A DNA stretch of 64,000 nt from Desulfuromonas sp. TF (GCF_000472285.1 NZ_KI421428.1:153094-217093), one strand, 5' to 3'; positions 41,434-50,561 are shown, numbered from the stretch's first letter. Made by a program: numbers and translations. Notes: generated by a model not told the origin, from the sequence alone.

Positions 41434-42058
41434 GGAGTTAGGCCCGTGGCTGGCGATGATCGGTTTCGGCGCCTACCACGGGATCAATCCGGGAATGGGG
41501 TGGCTCTTCGCCCTCTCCCTGGGCCTGCAGCAGAATAGCGAGCGGGCGCTGCGGATGGCGTTGCTGCCCATAGCGGCCGGCCATGCCTCATCCGTGGCGA
41601 TATTCGCCCTGCTGGTCTATGCCGGCGCCCACGTCATTCCGGTTCGGCCGCTGCAGATTCTCACCGCGGCGCTGCTCATCGCCTTCGGGATTTTCAAGCT
41701 GTTCAACTACTACCGCCACCCCCGCTGGGTCGGCATGAAGGTCAGCCTGGGCGATCTGTTCGGATGGTCCTTCCTGATGGCAACGGCCCACGGGGCGGGG
41801 CTGATGGTCGCGCCCGCCATGGTCGGCATGACGCACGGCCACGGGGGGCATGAGATGCCCATGCAGCCTGGAATGAACCTGTTTTTCGCCGTCATCCTGC
41901 ACACCCTGGTCATGCTGACCGTCATGGGCCTGGTCGCCTGGATTTTTTACAGGAAATTCTCTCTGGCAGTCCTGAGGAGAAACTGGATCAACTTCGACCT
42001 GATCTGGGCGGTTGCTTTGCTGGTGGTGGGAGGGATTGCACTGTTTATCGCATTATGA
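41399..42058 (+). CDS. His/Met-rich membrane protein coupled to the selenium-binding protein
   Basis: 219 aa from the ATG at 41399 (GAGG 7 nt upstream); a start at 41360 is possible but has no site. Six or seven helices. The helices carry polar His residues (GAYHGINPGMGW and MATAHGAGLMVAPAM) and a loop HGHGGHEMPMQPGM follows, which looks able to bind Cu or another metal. It weakly recalls NicO/RcnA-type metal transporters. The start lies inside the selenium-binding protein gene, so translation is coupled. A copper supply role for the methanethiol oxidase is a reasonable inference, not shown. Confidence 0.72.
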   Translation: MLPQTLSAIPLEELGPWLAMIGFGAYHGINPGMGWLFALSLGLQQNSERALRMALLPIAAGHASSVAIFALLVYAGAHVIPVRPLQILTAALLIAFGIFKLFNYYRHPRWVGMKVSLGDLFGWSFLMATAHGAGLMVAPAMVGMTHGHGGHEMPMQPGMNLFFAVILHTLVMLTVMGLVAWIFYRKFSLAVLRRNWINFDLIWAVALLVVGGIALFIAL

Positions 42059-42250
42059 GACGTTTATTTGATTGTTTTCTCACAGATCCCCCTTTTTGGC
42101 CGGGGAATTTGTATGTGAAAAAGAGGATCCCCGCAAAGCCCCCTTCCAGGATTTATCCCCAGCTCGCGGCAGCCGGTTCATTGGCCTCTTCAATCGGTAA
42201 TATCTGCTTGAAGTGGCGGACGGTTCGTGAGGTTCCGAAACGAGCGGTAC

Positions 42251-42298
42251 AAAAGGGGAGAGGCTGCTATTGCTGTAAAGCAGCCTCTCCCCCTTTTT
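42251..42298. terminator. strong rho-independent terminator
   Basis: Perfect 14-bp stem GGGGAGAGGCTGCT / AGCAGCCTCTCCCC with a 10-nt loop, AAAA before and TTTTT after. It works for the + strand selenium-binding operon and, by symmetry, for the minus-strand flavoprotein gene. Confidence 0.9.
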
Positions 42299-42515
42299 GA
42301 CGCCAGTTTTGCCATAGGCCCATTTTGGGCCTAAAAAATCGAGCTATAGGGAGGTTTTGGTAGAAAATTTGGCCACGTTTTTTAACGGTTTCAGCTCGTT
42401 GGCTTGGTCCGACCCCACGGCTATTATCCCCGCTGCAACGGCAGCCAGATCGCGCACAGTACGCTCCCTATCCAGTCGGGATCGTCCATCTTCTTTGAGA
42501 GAGATAAGGTAGAGG
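42299..42515. other. intergenic DNA before the flavoprotein 3' end
   Basis: Together with 42059-42250 this makes a gap of 457 bp between convergent genes. Apart from the terminator there is an AGGCCCA...TGGGCCT palindrome (42317-42333) followed by A6. No gene is supported. Confidence 0.5.
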
Positions 42516-43151
42516 TCAGCGGATGAAGTGCATGTAAGCCTTCTGTTCCTGCATCGGCGGCGTCACAGCCCCCCTGCCGTGCTCCACCAGCTTCAGCAGC
42601 CACGCCATGTTCCTCCCCAGGACCCGCATGATCTGCGCCCCTTCCTCATCCTGGAGCACCTCCCCCGGCATCCGGCCGTGGATCACGTTCCAGTAGTTGG
42701 AGGTGGGGATCAGCATCTCGGAGTACATCAGGAAGTTGTTCAGCTGCTCGAAGGCGGGGATGCCGCCGGAGCGGCGCACGGCCACCACCGAGGCTCCCAC
42801 CTTATGGCGGAATAGTCCGCCGTTCTTGCCGGCCACGTAGAACGCCCGGTCGAGGAACGACTTCATCGCCCCCGACATGGCGGCGTAGTGGACCGGCGAG
42901 CCGAGGAGGATTCCGTCCGCCCCCTTCATCCGCTGGATCCACTCGTTCACCTCGTCGCCGGGAAGGACGCACTTCTCGTCGAGGTTCTTTCCGCACATGC
43001 CGCACGCGATGCACCCCCGGATCGCCTTGTCCCCCACCGTGACGATCTCCGTCGCGATCCCCGCCGCCTCCAGCTCTGCCGTGACCATCCTGAGGGCGTG
43101 CCAGGTGTTTCCTTCCCTGTTGGGACTGCCGTTGAATGCCACCACCTTCAT
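42516..43151 (-). CDS. iron-sulfur flavoprotein / NADPH-dependent FMN reductase family
   Basis: 211 aa. The N-terminus VVAFNGSPNREGNTWHALRM binds FMN phosphate. The compact cysteine motif CIACGMCGKNLDEKC (Cys47, 50, 53, 61) is that of iron-sulfur flavoproteins (Isf), which carry one [4Fe-4S] cluster next to FMN. GSPVHYAAMSGAMKSFLDRAF is the flavodoxin-like loop. Likely electron transfer or O2/H2O2 detoxification in an anaerobe. GGAGG upstream of the ATG. It is the last minus-strand gene of the long arg-dap stretch, 82 nt after dapL. Confidence 0.88.
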   Translation of the reverse strand: MKVVAFNGSPNREGNTWHALRMVTAELEAAGIATEIVTVGDKAIRGCIACGMCGKNLDEKCVLPGDEVNEWIQRMKGADGILLGSPVHYAAMSGAMKSFLDRAFYVAGKNGGLFRHKVGASVVAVRRSGGIPAFEQLNNFLMYSEMLIPTSNYWNVIHGRMPGEVLQDEEGAQIMRVLGRNMAWLLKLVEHGRGAVTPPMQEQKAYMHFIR

Positions 43152-43233
43152 ATCCGTTTTCCTCCGTGCGTTGGTTCGAAAGGCAAGAAGGGCGGCCTGG
43201 TCGGCCGCCCTTCGCGATTCTGATCAGGGAGAT

Positions 43234-44469
43234 TTATTTCCCCCACTTCTCCCGGATGCGGCGCACCGCCTCCTCGACGTTCTCCCGTTCGCCGAAGGCG
43301 CTGAGTCGGAAGTACCCTTCGCCGCTGGGGCCGAAGCCGCTGCCGGGGGTGCCGACCACGTTGCACTCCTGCAGGAGCTTGTCGAAGAAATCCCAGCTGC
43401 TCATCCCCTCGGGGGTCTCCAGCCAGATGTAGGGGGCGTTGACGCCGCCGTAGCATTTAATGCCGGCCGCGGTCAGCCCTTCGCGGATGATGCGGGCATT
43501 CTGCATGTAGTAGTCGATGACCTCGCGGACCTGCTCCCACCCCTCGTCGGAGTAAACGGCCTGGGCGGCCTTCTGCACCGGGTAGGAGACGCCGTTGAAC
43601 TTGGTGCTCTGGCGGCGGTTCCACAGCTTGTTGAGAGCAACGGTCTCCCCCTTGGCGGTTTTGGCGGTCACTCCCTCGGGGACGACGGTGAGGGCGCAGC
43701 GCACGCCGGTGAAGCCGGCGGTCTTGGAGAAGGAGCGGAACTCGACGGCGCACTTCTCGGCCCCCTCGATCTCGTAGATGGAGTGGGGGATGGATGGATC
43801 GGTGATGAACGCCTCGTAGGCGGCGTCGAAGAAGATAACCGCGTCGTTCTTCAGGGCGTAGTCGACCCACTGCTTCAGCTCATCCCGAGTGGCGACGGCG
43901 CCGGTGGGGTTGTTGGGGTAGCACAGGTAGATGATATCCACCTTCTCCGCGGGAGGGGCGGGGGTGAAGTTGTTCTCCGCGGTGCAGGGCATGTAGACGA
44001 TCCCCTCGTAGTACCCCTTGTCGTTGGCCTCGCCGGTGCGGCCGACCATGACGTTGGTGTCGTTGTAGACGGGGTAGACCGGATCGCAAATGGCGACCTT
44101 GTTGGAGAGGTCGAATATGTCCAGGATGTTGGCGCAGTCGCACTTGGAACCATCGGAGATGAAGATCTCGGAGGTCTTCAGCTCCACGCCCAGCGGCTTG
44201 TAGGACTTCTCGATGATGGTGTCGATCAGCCAGTCGTACCCCTGCTCCGGGCCGTAGCCGTGAAAGTTCTCGGTGCCGCCGAGGTCGTCCACCGCGGCGT
44301 GAAAAGCCTTGAGGACCGCCGGAACCAGCGGCCGGGTGACGTCCCCGATGCCGAGGCGGATGACCCGCGCGGCTGGGTTGGCGCTGGTGAATTCCCGGAC
44401 CCGGCGCCCGATCTCGGGGAAGAGGTAGCCGGCCTTGAGTTTGAGATAGTTGTCGTTGATGCGTGCCAT
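43234..44469 (-). CDS. dapL: LL-diaminopimelate aminotransferase
   Basis: 411 aa. Class I/II aminotransferase with the family-specific opening [23 protein letters not shown] and the PLP lysine in [19 protein letters not shown]. It converts tetrahydrodipicolinate directly to LL-diaminopimelate, bypassing the DapD/C/E acyl route. AGGAG lies 7 nt before the ATG. It stands 362 nt after dapB on the same strand, so it may have its own promoter. No dapF is present here. Confidence 0.96.
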   Translation of the reverse strand: MARINDNYLKLKAGYLFPEIGRRVREFTSANPAARVIRLGIGDVTRPLVPAVLKAFHAAVDDLGGTENFHGYGPEQGYDWLIDTIIEKSYKPLGVELKTSEIFISDGSKCDCANILDIFDLSNKVAICDPVYPVYNDTNVMVGRTGEANDKGYYEGIVYMPCTAENNFTPAPPAEKVDIIYLCYPNNPTGAVATRDELKQWVDYALKNDAVIFFDAAYEAFITDPSIPHSIYEIEGAEKCAVEFRSFSKTAGFTGVRCALTVVPEGVTAKTAKGETVALNKLWNRRQSTKFNGVSYPVQKAAQAVYSDEGWEQVREVIDYYMQNARIIREGLTAAGIKCYGGVNAPYIWLETPEGMSSWDFFDKLLQECNVVGTPGSGFGPSGEGYFRLSAFGERENVEEAVRRIREKWGK

Positions 44470-44831
44470 GCAAAAGCTCCTTCCTATGTTGATTCTCGAA
44501 TGATTGAAAGTTCCATCTGCGGCAATCGAAGGACCAACGGACCGGCAGATTTAAGATTTTAAACTCAACAACCCGTCCGCAGAGAGGTTGAGAGCTCGAC
44601 GACTGTTCAAGGCTGCTGATCGTTCGCGCAAGGGGAGTCGCCACGGAGCACGGCAGGTCAATCCTGTACCCTACTGAAACAGAAGAGCAATCTCCGGGGC
44701 AGAAATGCCGTCCGCAGGACAACGCCCTTTTCTTGCCGACTTCTTTTGGGCGAGCAAAAGAAGTCGGGCGGGGTGCGGGGCGCAGCGCCCGCGATGAACG
44801 AGCCCAAACTTGTCGGGCTTGCCCCTGCGGT
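44470..44831. other. 362-bp dapB-dapL gap
   Basis: No gene. It contains one long hairpin (44736-44767) and, beyond it, a GC-rich stretch CGGGGTGCGGGGCGCAGCGC. Several short open frames exist on both strands, but none has a ribosome binding site or protein-like composition. I find no lysine riboswitch that I can recognise. Confidence 0.5.
44736..44767. repeat. 13-bp perfect inverted repeat after dapB
   Basis: CCGACTTCTTTTG (44736-44748), 6-nt loop GGCGAG, CAAAAGAAGTCGG (44755-44767). No T run follows on either strand, so it does not look like a plain terminator. Similar TTTTG-GGCGAG-CAAAA hairpins occur as dispersed repeats in many Proteobacteria (general knowledge). Confidence 0.65.
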
Positions 44832-45635
44832 CTACTTCAGCCCCAGCACATCCTGCATGTCATACAGCCCCGCCCCCTTGTCGCCGGTCCAGGCGGCGGC
44901 GCGGGCGGCGCCTCGGGCGAACATGTCGCGGCTCATGGCCCGGTGGGTGATCTCGATGCGCTCGCCCATGCCGATGAAGTAGACGGTGTGCTCGCCGACG
45001 ATGTCGCCGCCGCGGACGGTCTGCATGCCGATCTCCTCGTGAGTACGCTCACCGCACATCCCCTCGCGGTGGAAGTTGGCCACCTTGTCGTAGTCGCGGC
45101 CCAGCTCTTCGGCGACGATCTGCCCCATGCGCACGGCGGTGCCGGAAGGGGAGTCCTTCTTCTTGTTGTGGTGCAGCTCCACGATCTCAACGTCGAAGCC
45201 GTCACCGAGAATCCGGGCCGCCTCCTTGAGGAGCTTGAAGCAGGCGTTGACCCCGACGCTCATGTTGGGAGCCATCACCACCGGAACGGCCGCGGCGTGG
45301 CGCTTCATCTGCTCGCGCTGCTCGGAGGTGAACCCTGTGGAGCCGGTCACCAGCTTCTTTCCGAGTCGGGCGCAGACTTCGGCGTTATGGAGCGTGACTT
45401 CGGGAAAGGTGAAGTCGATGAGGACGTCGGCGTCGGCGAGGGCGCCATCGAGGGAATCGAGGATGGGGACCCCCAGCGGGCCGCAGCCTGCGACTGAGCC
45501 GGCGTCCTGCCCGATCAGGGGATGACCTGCGCGCTCGACGGCGCCGGTGAGTTCGACCCCCTCGGTCTCCTTGACGGCGGTGATGATCCGCCCGCCCATC
45601 CGGCCGGCGGCGCCGGTAACGGCAATTTTGATCAT
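44832..45635 (-). CDS. dapB: 4-hydroxy-tetrahydrodipicolinate reductase
   Basis: 267 aa. NAD(P)-binding VTGAAGRMGGRII at the N-terminus, DFTFPE and GSTGFT loops, and the catalytic HH plus substrate-binding segment EIVELHHNKKKDSPSGTA. Reduces hydroxy-tetrahydrodipicolinate in lysine and diaminopimelate synthesis. Its ribosome binding site AAGGA is the end of a 9-bp repeat array that fills the gap after dapA. Confidence 0.96.
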   Translation of the reverse strand: MIKIAVTGAAGRMGGRIITAVKETEGVELTGAVERAGHPLIGQDAGSVAGCGPLGVPILDSLDGALADADVLIDFTFPEVTLHNAEVCARLGKKLVTGSTGFTSEQREQMKRHAAAVPVVMAPNMSVGVNACFKLLKEAARILGDGFDVEIVELHHNKKKDSPSGTAVRMGQIVAEELGRDYDKVANFHREGMCGERTHEEIGMQTVRGGDIVGEHTVYFIGMGERIEITHRAMSRDMFARGAARAAAWTGDKGAGLYDMQDVLGLK

Positions 45636-45643
45636 GTTTTTTC

Positions 45644-45686
45644 CTTCATAGGTCTTAGCGGTCCCATAGGTCCTATGAGACCCATG
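45644..45686 (-). repeat. 9-bp tandem repeat array, copy 3; supplies the dapB ribosome binding site
   Basis: Read on the minus strand: CATGGGTCT, CATAGGACC, TATGGGACC, GCTAAGACC, TATGAAGG(A). It occupies nearly the whole 55-bp gap between dapA and dapB, in the direction of transcription. AAGGA of the last unit is the only Shine-Dalgarno sequence before the dapB ATG, just as in copy 1 before pdhC. Confidence 0.8.
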
Positions 45687-45690
45687 TTTT

Positions 45691-46566
45691 CTAAATCAGC
45701 TCGTACTTTTTCATCATCGCATTGAGCGTCTCCAGGCTCCCCGACGAGAGTGGAGCCAAGGGGAGGCGTACGCCGGCTTCGCACTTGCCCATGAGGGAGA
45801 GGGCGGCCTTGACCGGAACCGGATTCGACTCGATGAACATGGTGTTGTGGAACTCGAGGAGGCGAAGGTGCATCCGGCGGGCTTCCTCCCACCGTCCTTC
45901 GTCGATCGCCCGGACCATCGCCTTGACTTCCCCGGGAATGGCGTTGGCGGAAACGGAAATGATCCCCTTGGCGCCGATAGCCATCAGCGGCAGGGTGAGA
46001 AAGTCATCGCCGGAGAGGACGTCGATTTTGTCACCGGCGGCTGCGAGGATCTCGCCTGCCTGTGTGACGTTGCCCGAGGCTTCCTTGATGGCGACGATGT
46101 TGGAGAATTCGGCCAGACGGATGGTGGTGGCCGCCGTCATGTTCATTCCCGTGCGGCTCGGAACGTTGTACAGCACCTGGGGAATGGCGACAGCTTCGGC
46201 GATCGCCTTGTAATGCAGGTAGATTCCCTCCTGTGAGGGCTTGTTATAGTAGGGCGAGACCAGCAGCACGCCGTCGGCCCCCATCTCCTTGGCATGGCGG
46301 GAGAGCTCGATGGCCTCGGCCGTGGAATTGGAGCCGGTGCCTGCGATGACCGGAACGCGTTTTTTCACCTGGTCGATGCAGGTCTGAATGACCCGGTCGT
46401 GCTCCTTGTAATCGAGGGTGGCCGACTCTCCAGTTGTCCCGCAGGGGACGAGGACGTCGGTGCCGTTCTCGATCTGAAATTCGATGAGTTCGCGGTACTT
46501 CTCCTCGTCGAAACGACCCTCCCTGTCAAAGGGGGTGACGATGGCGACCATGGATCCCTTGAACAT
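45691..46566 (-). CDS. dapA: 4-hydroxy-tetrahydrodipicolinate synthase
   Basis: 291 aa. Class I aldolase with TTGESATL, the Tyr/Arg pair in LYNVPSRTGMNM and the Schiff-base lysine in VAIKEASG. Condenses pyruvate with aspartate semialdehyde. AGGAG before the ATG. Upstream on the strand is a lipoprotein gene; lysA, which lies between argH and dapA in the Geobacter order I remember, is not here. Confidence 0.96.
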   Translation of the reverse strand: MFKGSMVAIVTPFDREGRFDEEKYRELIEFQIENGTDVLVPCGTTGESATLDYKEHDRVIQTCIDQVKKRVPVIAGTGSNSTAEAIELSRHAKEMGADGVLLVSPYYNKPSQEGIYLHYKAIAEAVAIPQVLYNVPSRTGMNMTAATTIRLAEFSNIVAIKEASGNVTQAGEILAAAGDKIDVLSGDDFLTLPLMAIGAKGIISVSANAIPGEVKAMVRAIDEGRWEEARRMHLRLLEFHNTMFIESNPVPVKAALSLMGKCEAGVRLPLAPLSSGSLETLNAMMKKYELI

Positions 46567-46708
46567 GATTTCTCCTCCGGAATGGTTTGAAAATTGATCC
46601 AGTTTCTTGCGGGCGCATACCCGCTATAAATGTCACGAATGTGCTGAAAATATCTGAATCGTAAGGGAGTATTGGTAACATACCCGCCGGTGAATGTCAA
46701 AGAGGCTT

Positions 46709-47470
46709 CTAAAGACCCTCCCGGGGAACGGCTTCCGCGATATTGGAAAGGAGGCTCTCAACGGGATGGTCCATGATGCTCACAACTGTGCGTACGGCAT
46801 AGACATAAGTCGTACCGTTCTGCACGTCGAAATCCTCGAAGGCGTTATTCATCAGCGGTTCGCGGTTCAGCGGACGAGGGGGGAACGCCTCGCCGGGCGT
46901 GCGGCGGTAAAGATTATAGCCGAGCAATCCCGCTCCCTGACGATCTTCCACCGCCGGTTCCCAGGCGAGGCGCACCAGCCGGTCGTGGGCTGTGGCAGCG
47001 AGTCGGTCGGGGGGGAAAGGGGGGATCAGCATGGGGCGCCGCACCTGAGCCGGGTCTCCCTCGCGATTGCGTCGATTGTAGGGAACGACGGTGTATTTGT
47101 AGCCGAAATCGGGCTTAAGTTCGGTGTCCCAGAAGTAGAGACGGTCGCCGCGCCGGATCACCTCCCGCAGAAAGTCAAGATCAATTTCCTCGAGCAGTAC
47201 GGAGGTATCCCGGCACTCGGGGCAATCCTCGGCCAGATCGTACCTCATCCTCAATACCTTGAAACCCTTCAGGTCGGTCAGAGGGGTGCCGTTCTGGTTC
47301 ACCTTTGGAATATCCCAGGCGAGGACGAAGCGCGTCCCCATCTGCCGCAGGGCGAGTTCCTTGGGGGCGGCGGGAAGAGGCTGCTTGAGAGGCTGCACCG
47401 GGCCCTTCTTGCCGCACCCGGCAAGGAGGACGAGAAGGACTGCGAGGATCGTCAGGAGGGGTCTGAGCAC
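46709..47470 (-). CDS. lipoprotein with fibronectin type III-like segments
   Basis: 253 aa. GTG start at 47470, with GGAG 7 nt upstream; the frame further upstream lies inside argH. Signal peptide TILAVLLVLLAGC, lipidated Cys18, then KKGPVQPLKQPLPAAP. Two repeats of a beta-rich pattern (FVLAWDIPKVNQNGTPLTDL...GFKVLR and VRLAWEPAVEDRQGAGLLGY...NLYRR) look like FN3 domains. LYFWDTELKPDFGYKYTVV and the DQ..GTTYVYAVR ending are also typical. It follows argH by 31 nt and belongs to the conserved argH-lipoprotein-(lysA)-dapA neighbourhood. Role unknown. Confidence 0.82.
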   Translation of the reverse strand: MLRPLLTILAVLLVLLAGCGKKGPVQPLKQPLPAAPKELALRQMGTRFVLAWDIPKVNQNGTPLTDLKGFKVLRMRYDLAEDCPECRDTSVLLEEIDLDFLREVIRRGDRLYFWDTELKPDFGYKYTVVPYNRRNREGDPAQVRRPMLIPPFPPDRLAATAHDRLVRLAWEPAVEDRQGAGLLGYNLYRRTPGEAFPPRPLNREPLMNNAFEDFDVQNGTTYVYAVRTVVSIMDHPVESLLSNIAEAVPREGL

Positions 47471-47501
47471 AATGAGTCTCCAATCTATGACGCCGTTTTT
47501 C

Positions 47502-48887
47502 TTATTTGCTTTTTTGCCGCTCCGCCCTCGCTCGGGCGATCTCCCGCTCGACCGCCTCGCGGGCGGTGCCGCCGGTGGCGCGGCGGGCATTGACGGAGGC
47601 TTCCAGGGTGACGAAGTCGTAGATGTCCTCCTCAATGGCGTCGGAGAACTGTCGGAATTCCTCCAGGGACAGCGCGGGGATGTCCTTCCCGCTTTCGATG
47701 CAGTAGCGCACGGTTTTGCCGACGATTTCATGGGCGTTGCGGAAGGGAATCCCCTTGCGCACGACGTAGTCGGCCACATCGGTGGCGGTTGAGAAGCCCC
47801 GGGCGGCGGCTATCCGCATATTTTCGGCCTTCACCTTCATCTCGGCGATCATGTCGGCAAAGATCTTCAGACTCCCCTTGACCGTGTCGATGGTGTCGAA
47901 AAGGGGCTCCTTGTCCTCCTGCATGTCCTTGTTGTAGGCCAGGGGGAGCGATTTCATCAGGGTGAGCAGGCAGATCAGATTTCCGTAGACCCGGCCGGTC
48001 TTTCCGCGGACCAGTTCGGGAACGTCGGGGTTCTTCTTCTGCGGCATGATGGAGGAGCCGGTGCAGAAGGCGTCGGTGAGCTCGATGAAGTCGAAATCGG
48101 CGCTGGACCACAGAATCAGTTCCTCGGAGAGGCGCGAGAGGTGCATCATCAGGATGGAGGCGGCGGCGCAGAACTCGATGGCGAAGTCGCGGTCGGAGAC
48201 GCTGTCGAGACTGTTGCGGGTGACCCCGTCGAAGCCGAGCTGCTCGGCGACGAACTCCCGGTCGATGGGGAAGGTGGTTCCGGCCAGGGCTCCGGCCCCC
48301 AGAGGGAGGAAATTGAGCCGCCCGAGGACATCCCGGAGGCGGCCGGCGTCCCTGCGCGCCATCTCGTAATAGGCAAGCATATGATGGGCGAAGAGGATCG
48401 GTTGCGCGGTCTGCAGGTGGGTATAGCCCGGCATGATCACCGCCAGGTTCATCTCGGCCTGGTTGAGCAGGGATTCCTGCAGGGCGTCGAGATAGCCGAG
48501 AATCTCCTTGAGCTCGTCGCGCAGGTAAAGCCGGACGTCCACGGCGACCTGATCGTTGCGCGAGCGCGCGGTATGCAGCTTTCCGCCTACCGGGCCGATG
48601 CGCTCGATGAGGCGCGCCTCGATGTTCATGTGGATATCTTCGAGGCTGACCTTGAACTCGAAGCGGCCCGCCTCGATGTCGCACAGGATCGCCTCCAGTC
48701 CTCCGATGATCTGCTCGGCGTCTTCGGCGGCGATGATTTTCTGTTTCGCAAGCATCCGGGCATGGGCTATGGACCCCTGGATGTCATAGCGGTACATCCG
48801 CTGGTCGAAGGCGATGGAGGCGGTGAATTCCTCGACGAACTTGTCGGTGGGCTGGGTGAAGCGGCCAGCCCAGGGTTTGTCGCTCAT
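47502..48887 (-). CDS. argH: argininosuccinate lyase
   Basis: 461 aa. The fumarase/aspartase signature [12 protein letters not shown] carries the catalytic serine loop, and the N-terminus [20 protein letters not shown] is typical. Last step of arginine synthesis, argininosuccinate to arginine and fumarate. The start codon overlaps the stop of the nitrilase-like gene (ATGA). Confidence 0.96.
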   Translation of the reverse strand: MSDKPWAGRFTQPTDKFVEEFTASIAFDQRMYRYDIQGSIAHARMLAKQKIIAAEDAEQIIGGLEAILCDIEAGRFEFKVSLEDIHMNIEARLIERIGPVGGKLHTARSRNDQVAVDVRLYLRDELKEILGYLDALQESLLNQAEMNLAVIMPGYTHLQTAQPILFAHHMLAYYEMARRDAGRLRDVLGRLNFLPLGAGALAGTTFPIDREFVAEQLGFDGVTRNSLDSVSDRDFAIEFCAAASILMMHLSRLSEELILWSSADFDFIELTDAFCTGSSIMPQKKNPDVPELVRGKTGRVYGNLICLLTLMKSLPLAYNKDMQEDKEPLFDTIDTVKGSLKIFADMIAEMKVKAENMRIAAARGFSTATDVADYVVRKGIPFRNAHEIVGKTVRYCIESGKDIPALSLEEFRQFSDAIEEDIYDFVTLEASVNARRATGGTAREAVEREIARARAERQKSK

Positions 48888-50044
48888 GATTCGGTTTCTC
48901 CTGTATCCGTGTAGTGGTATTCCTCATCCTCGATGCGGATCCAGCGGTTCCCGGCCGGACGGAAGATGCCGTGGATCTTCAGCGGCACCCGGGTGGTGCG
49001 GGGATCGAGTTCGTGGAAAAGAGGCAGGTTGAAATAGTAGAGCCGGGTCTTTGGGCCGAAGCGCAGGCGACACACCGGCAGGCCGTCGAAATCGTCGCTG
49101 CTGAACTCGGGGTATTGGAAGGGACCTATCTTGTGGCTCTCGTGAATGATCACCGAGGAGTAGCCGAAGGTGCAGGTGTCGGCGCCGGGGAGCCCGCTGG
49201 TGCGGTCCGAGGAGTTGCAGAAGACAGTGATCGTATCCCGCACGCCGGGGGTGTAGGCCAGGTACTCGCCATAGAAGCCGTTGATGACGTCGCGGAAGGC
49301 CTTGTGCTCCGGCTTGGGGTTGCATTCCAGGACGATCAGCAGGTCGAGGCGCTGGCGCGTTTCGTAAAAAAGTTCGTTGGCCTTTTCGATGACCACGCTG
49401 ATGTTCGACTGGTAGAGATCGCGATAGACGTAGTCGAGGCAGATCACCGACATGAAGTTGAAGCAGGTCGGATGACAGCGGAAGAGGGGAAAGATCTTCC
49501 CCCTGTAGAGGTCGTGGACCGAATCGATGGCCTCTTCTCCCACGAAGGGATGGCTCTTGGCCTGGAGAAAGACCCTGAGCTTGCCGTTTGCCTCCTTGAC
49601 CGCGGTAACGCTCCAGTTGACCGCCAATTCATCGATGTCGCCGGCATCCAGGTCTTCCTGTGCTGAGGCCAGAGCCTCCTCGTTGTCGGACCGGTAGAGC
49701 TTGAGAAAATCGAGATATTCGCTGAGACGGATGTGTTCGACGCCGAAGGTGGTGATGGTGTTGGGCCGGAAATGTCGATCGATGAACGTCAGCGCCTTGT
49801 CCACCGAGCGGGCCGGCATGGCCGATTCGGGGAGAAGCAGGAAGTGACATTTTTTCAGGTTGCCGGGACCTTCGGCCACCAGTTCGAGAATCGTGCGGAT
49901 CTGATTCCATTTGCTCTCGGGGTCGGCCAGGCGGCAGGCGAAATCCTCCATGGCCAGATGGTTGGGAATCTGGGCGATCAGACAGTGCTGGTGATGTCCC
50001 CGGGGGAACTCGATGGAGAGATCTTTTTCGACGATGCGGATCAT
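48884..50044 (-). CDS. nitrilase/carbon-nitrogen hydrolase-fold protein of unknown substrate
   Basis: 386 aa, longer than usual nitrilases. The three catalytic residues of the family can be placed: Glu73 (FLLLPESAM), Lys163 ([10 protein letters not shown]) and Cys202 ([12 protein letters not shown]). The surrounding strands fit the alpha-beta-beta-alpha fold. About 50 residues between Glu and Lys (115-145, rich in acidic residues) look like an insertion. Amidase, N-carbamoylase and nucleotide-deamidating roles are all possible. It lies in the arg cluster, overlapping argH by 4 nt and starting 6 nt after the NUDIX gene. I do not recognise a named subfamily. Confidence 0.68.
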   Translation of the reverse strand: MIRIVEKDLSIEFPRGHHQHCLIAQIPNHLAMEDFACRLADPESKWNQIRTILELVAEGPGNLKKCHFLLLPESAMPARSVDKALTFIDRHFRPNTITTFGVEHIRLSEYLDFLKLYRSDNEEALASAQEDLDAGDIDELAVNWSVTAVKEANGKLRVFLQAKSHPFVGEEAIDSVHDLYRGKIFPLFRCHPTCFNFMSVICLDYVYRDLYQSNISVVIEKANELFYETRQRLDLLIVLECNPKPEHKAFRDVINGFYGEYLAYTPGVRDTITVFCNSSDRTSGLPGADTCTFGYSSVIIHESHKIGPFQYPEFSSDDFDGLPVCRLRFGPKTRLYYFNLPLFHELDPRTTRVPLKIHGIFRPAGNRWIRIEDEEYHYTDTGETES

Positions 50045-50050
50045 GTCTGC

Positions 50051-50545
50051 TCAGGGTCCGGGCGGTTTGAAGCCGCCAGGGATCTCGCTTTCGGCGGTGC
50101 GCTCCGGCGGAGCGCCGTTGCCCCAGCCCAGCTCGGGAAAGACCTTGGAGAGGATGTGGCGGGTGCCGGCCGGAATGTCGAAATCCGGCAGCCGTTCCTT
50201 GGGCACCCAGCTCGCCTCGGTGCACTCCTGGCCGTTGGGGGTCAAGTCAAAAGTCAGAGGGGTGGTCCGATAGTAGAGGATGACGAAATGATCACTCCTC
50301 TTCCCGACTTCAAGGTGCTCGAACACGTCGATGAGTCCCTCGACATGGATCTCGATACCCACCTCCTCCTTGACCTCGCGGTGGAGAGCCGCAAGGATCG
50401 GCTCCCCCAGGTCGATCTTCCCCCCCGGCATCACCCACTGGTCGCAGAACGGATGTATGCAGCGTCGAGTCAGAAGGACCCGCTCTTCGGCATCGATGAC
50501 GCAGGCGACCACCGAGGTCTTTATATGCTGTTTGGTGTAGTCCAT
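50051..50545 (-). CDS. NUDIX hydrolase
   Basis: 164 aa from the ATG at 50545. A complete NUDIX box GGKIDLGEPILAALHREVKEEVGI binds the divalent metal that cleaves a nucleoside diphosphate linked to X. The N-terminus IKTSVVACVIDAEERVLLTRRCIHPFCDQWVMPGG and a shorter tail with PAGTRHI follow. No strong ribosome binding site is visible. Next gene 6 nt downstream. Its link with arginine genes may be simple co-transcription. Confidence 0.9.
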   Translation of the reverse strand: MDYTKQHIKTSVVACVIDAEERVLLTRRCIHPFCDQWVMPGGKIDLGEPILAALHREVKEEVGIEIHVEGLIDVFEHLEVGKRSDHFVILYYRTTPLTFDLTPNGQECTEASWVPKERLPDFDIPAGTRHILSKVFPELGWGNGAPPERTAESEIPGGFKPPGP

Positions 50546-50561
50546 TCGGAAACCGTAAAGC

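Noticed and set aside
42055-42300. Plus-strand frame of 81 codons
   Set aside because: It includes the strong terminator at 42251-42298 and starts within the stop of the membrane protein gene. Not coding.
42312-42340. AGGCCCA/TGGGCCT palindrome as terminator
   Set aside because: The T run is on the wrong side for both adjacent genes, and a much better terminator lies at 42251.
44470-44831. Lysine riboswitch upstream of dapL
   Set aside because: I could not find the conserved core or a helix pattern that fits. The gap contains only one repeat hairpin and no antiterminator arrangement.
48884-50044. Nitrilase-like protein as part of a reverse-transcriptase defence system
   Set aside because: Some such systems use nitrilase domains, but there is no reverse transcriptase here and the gene is embedded in the arginine cluster.
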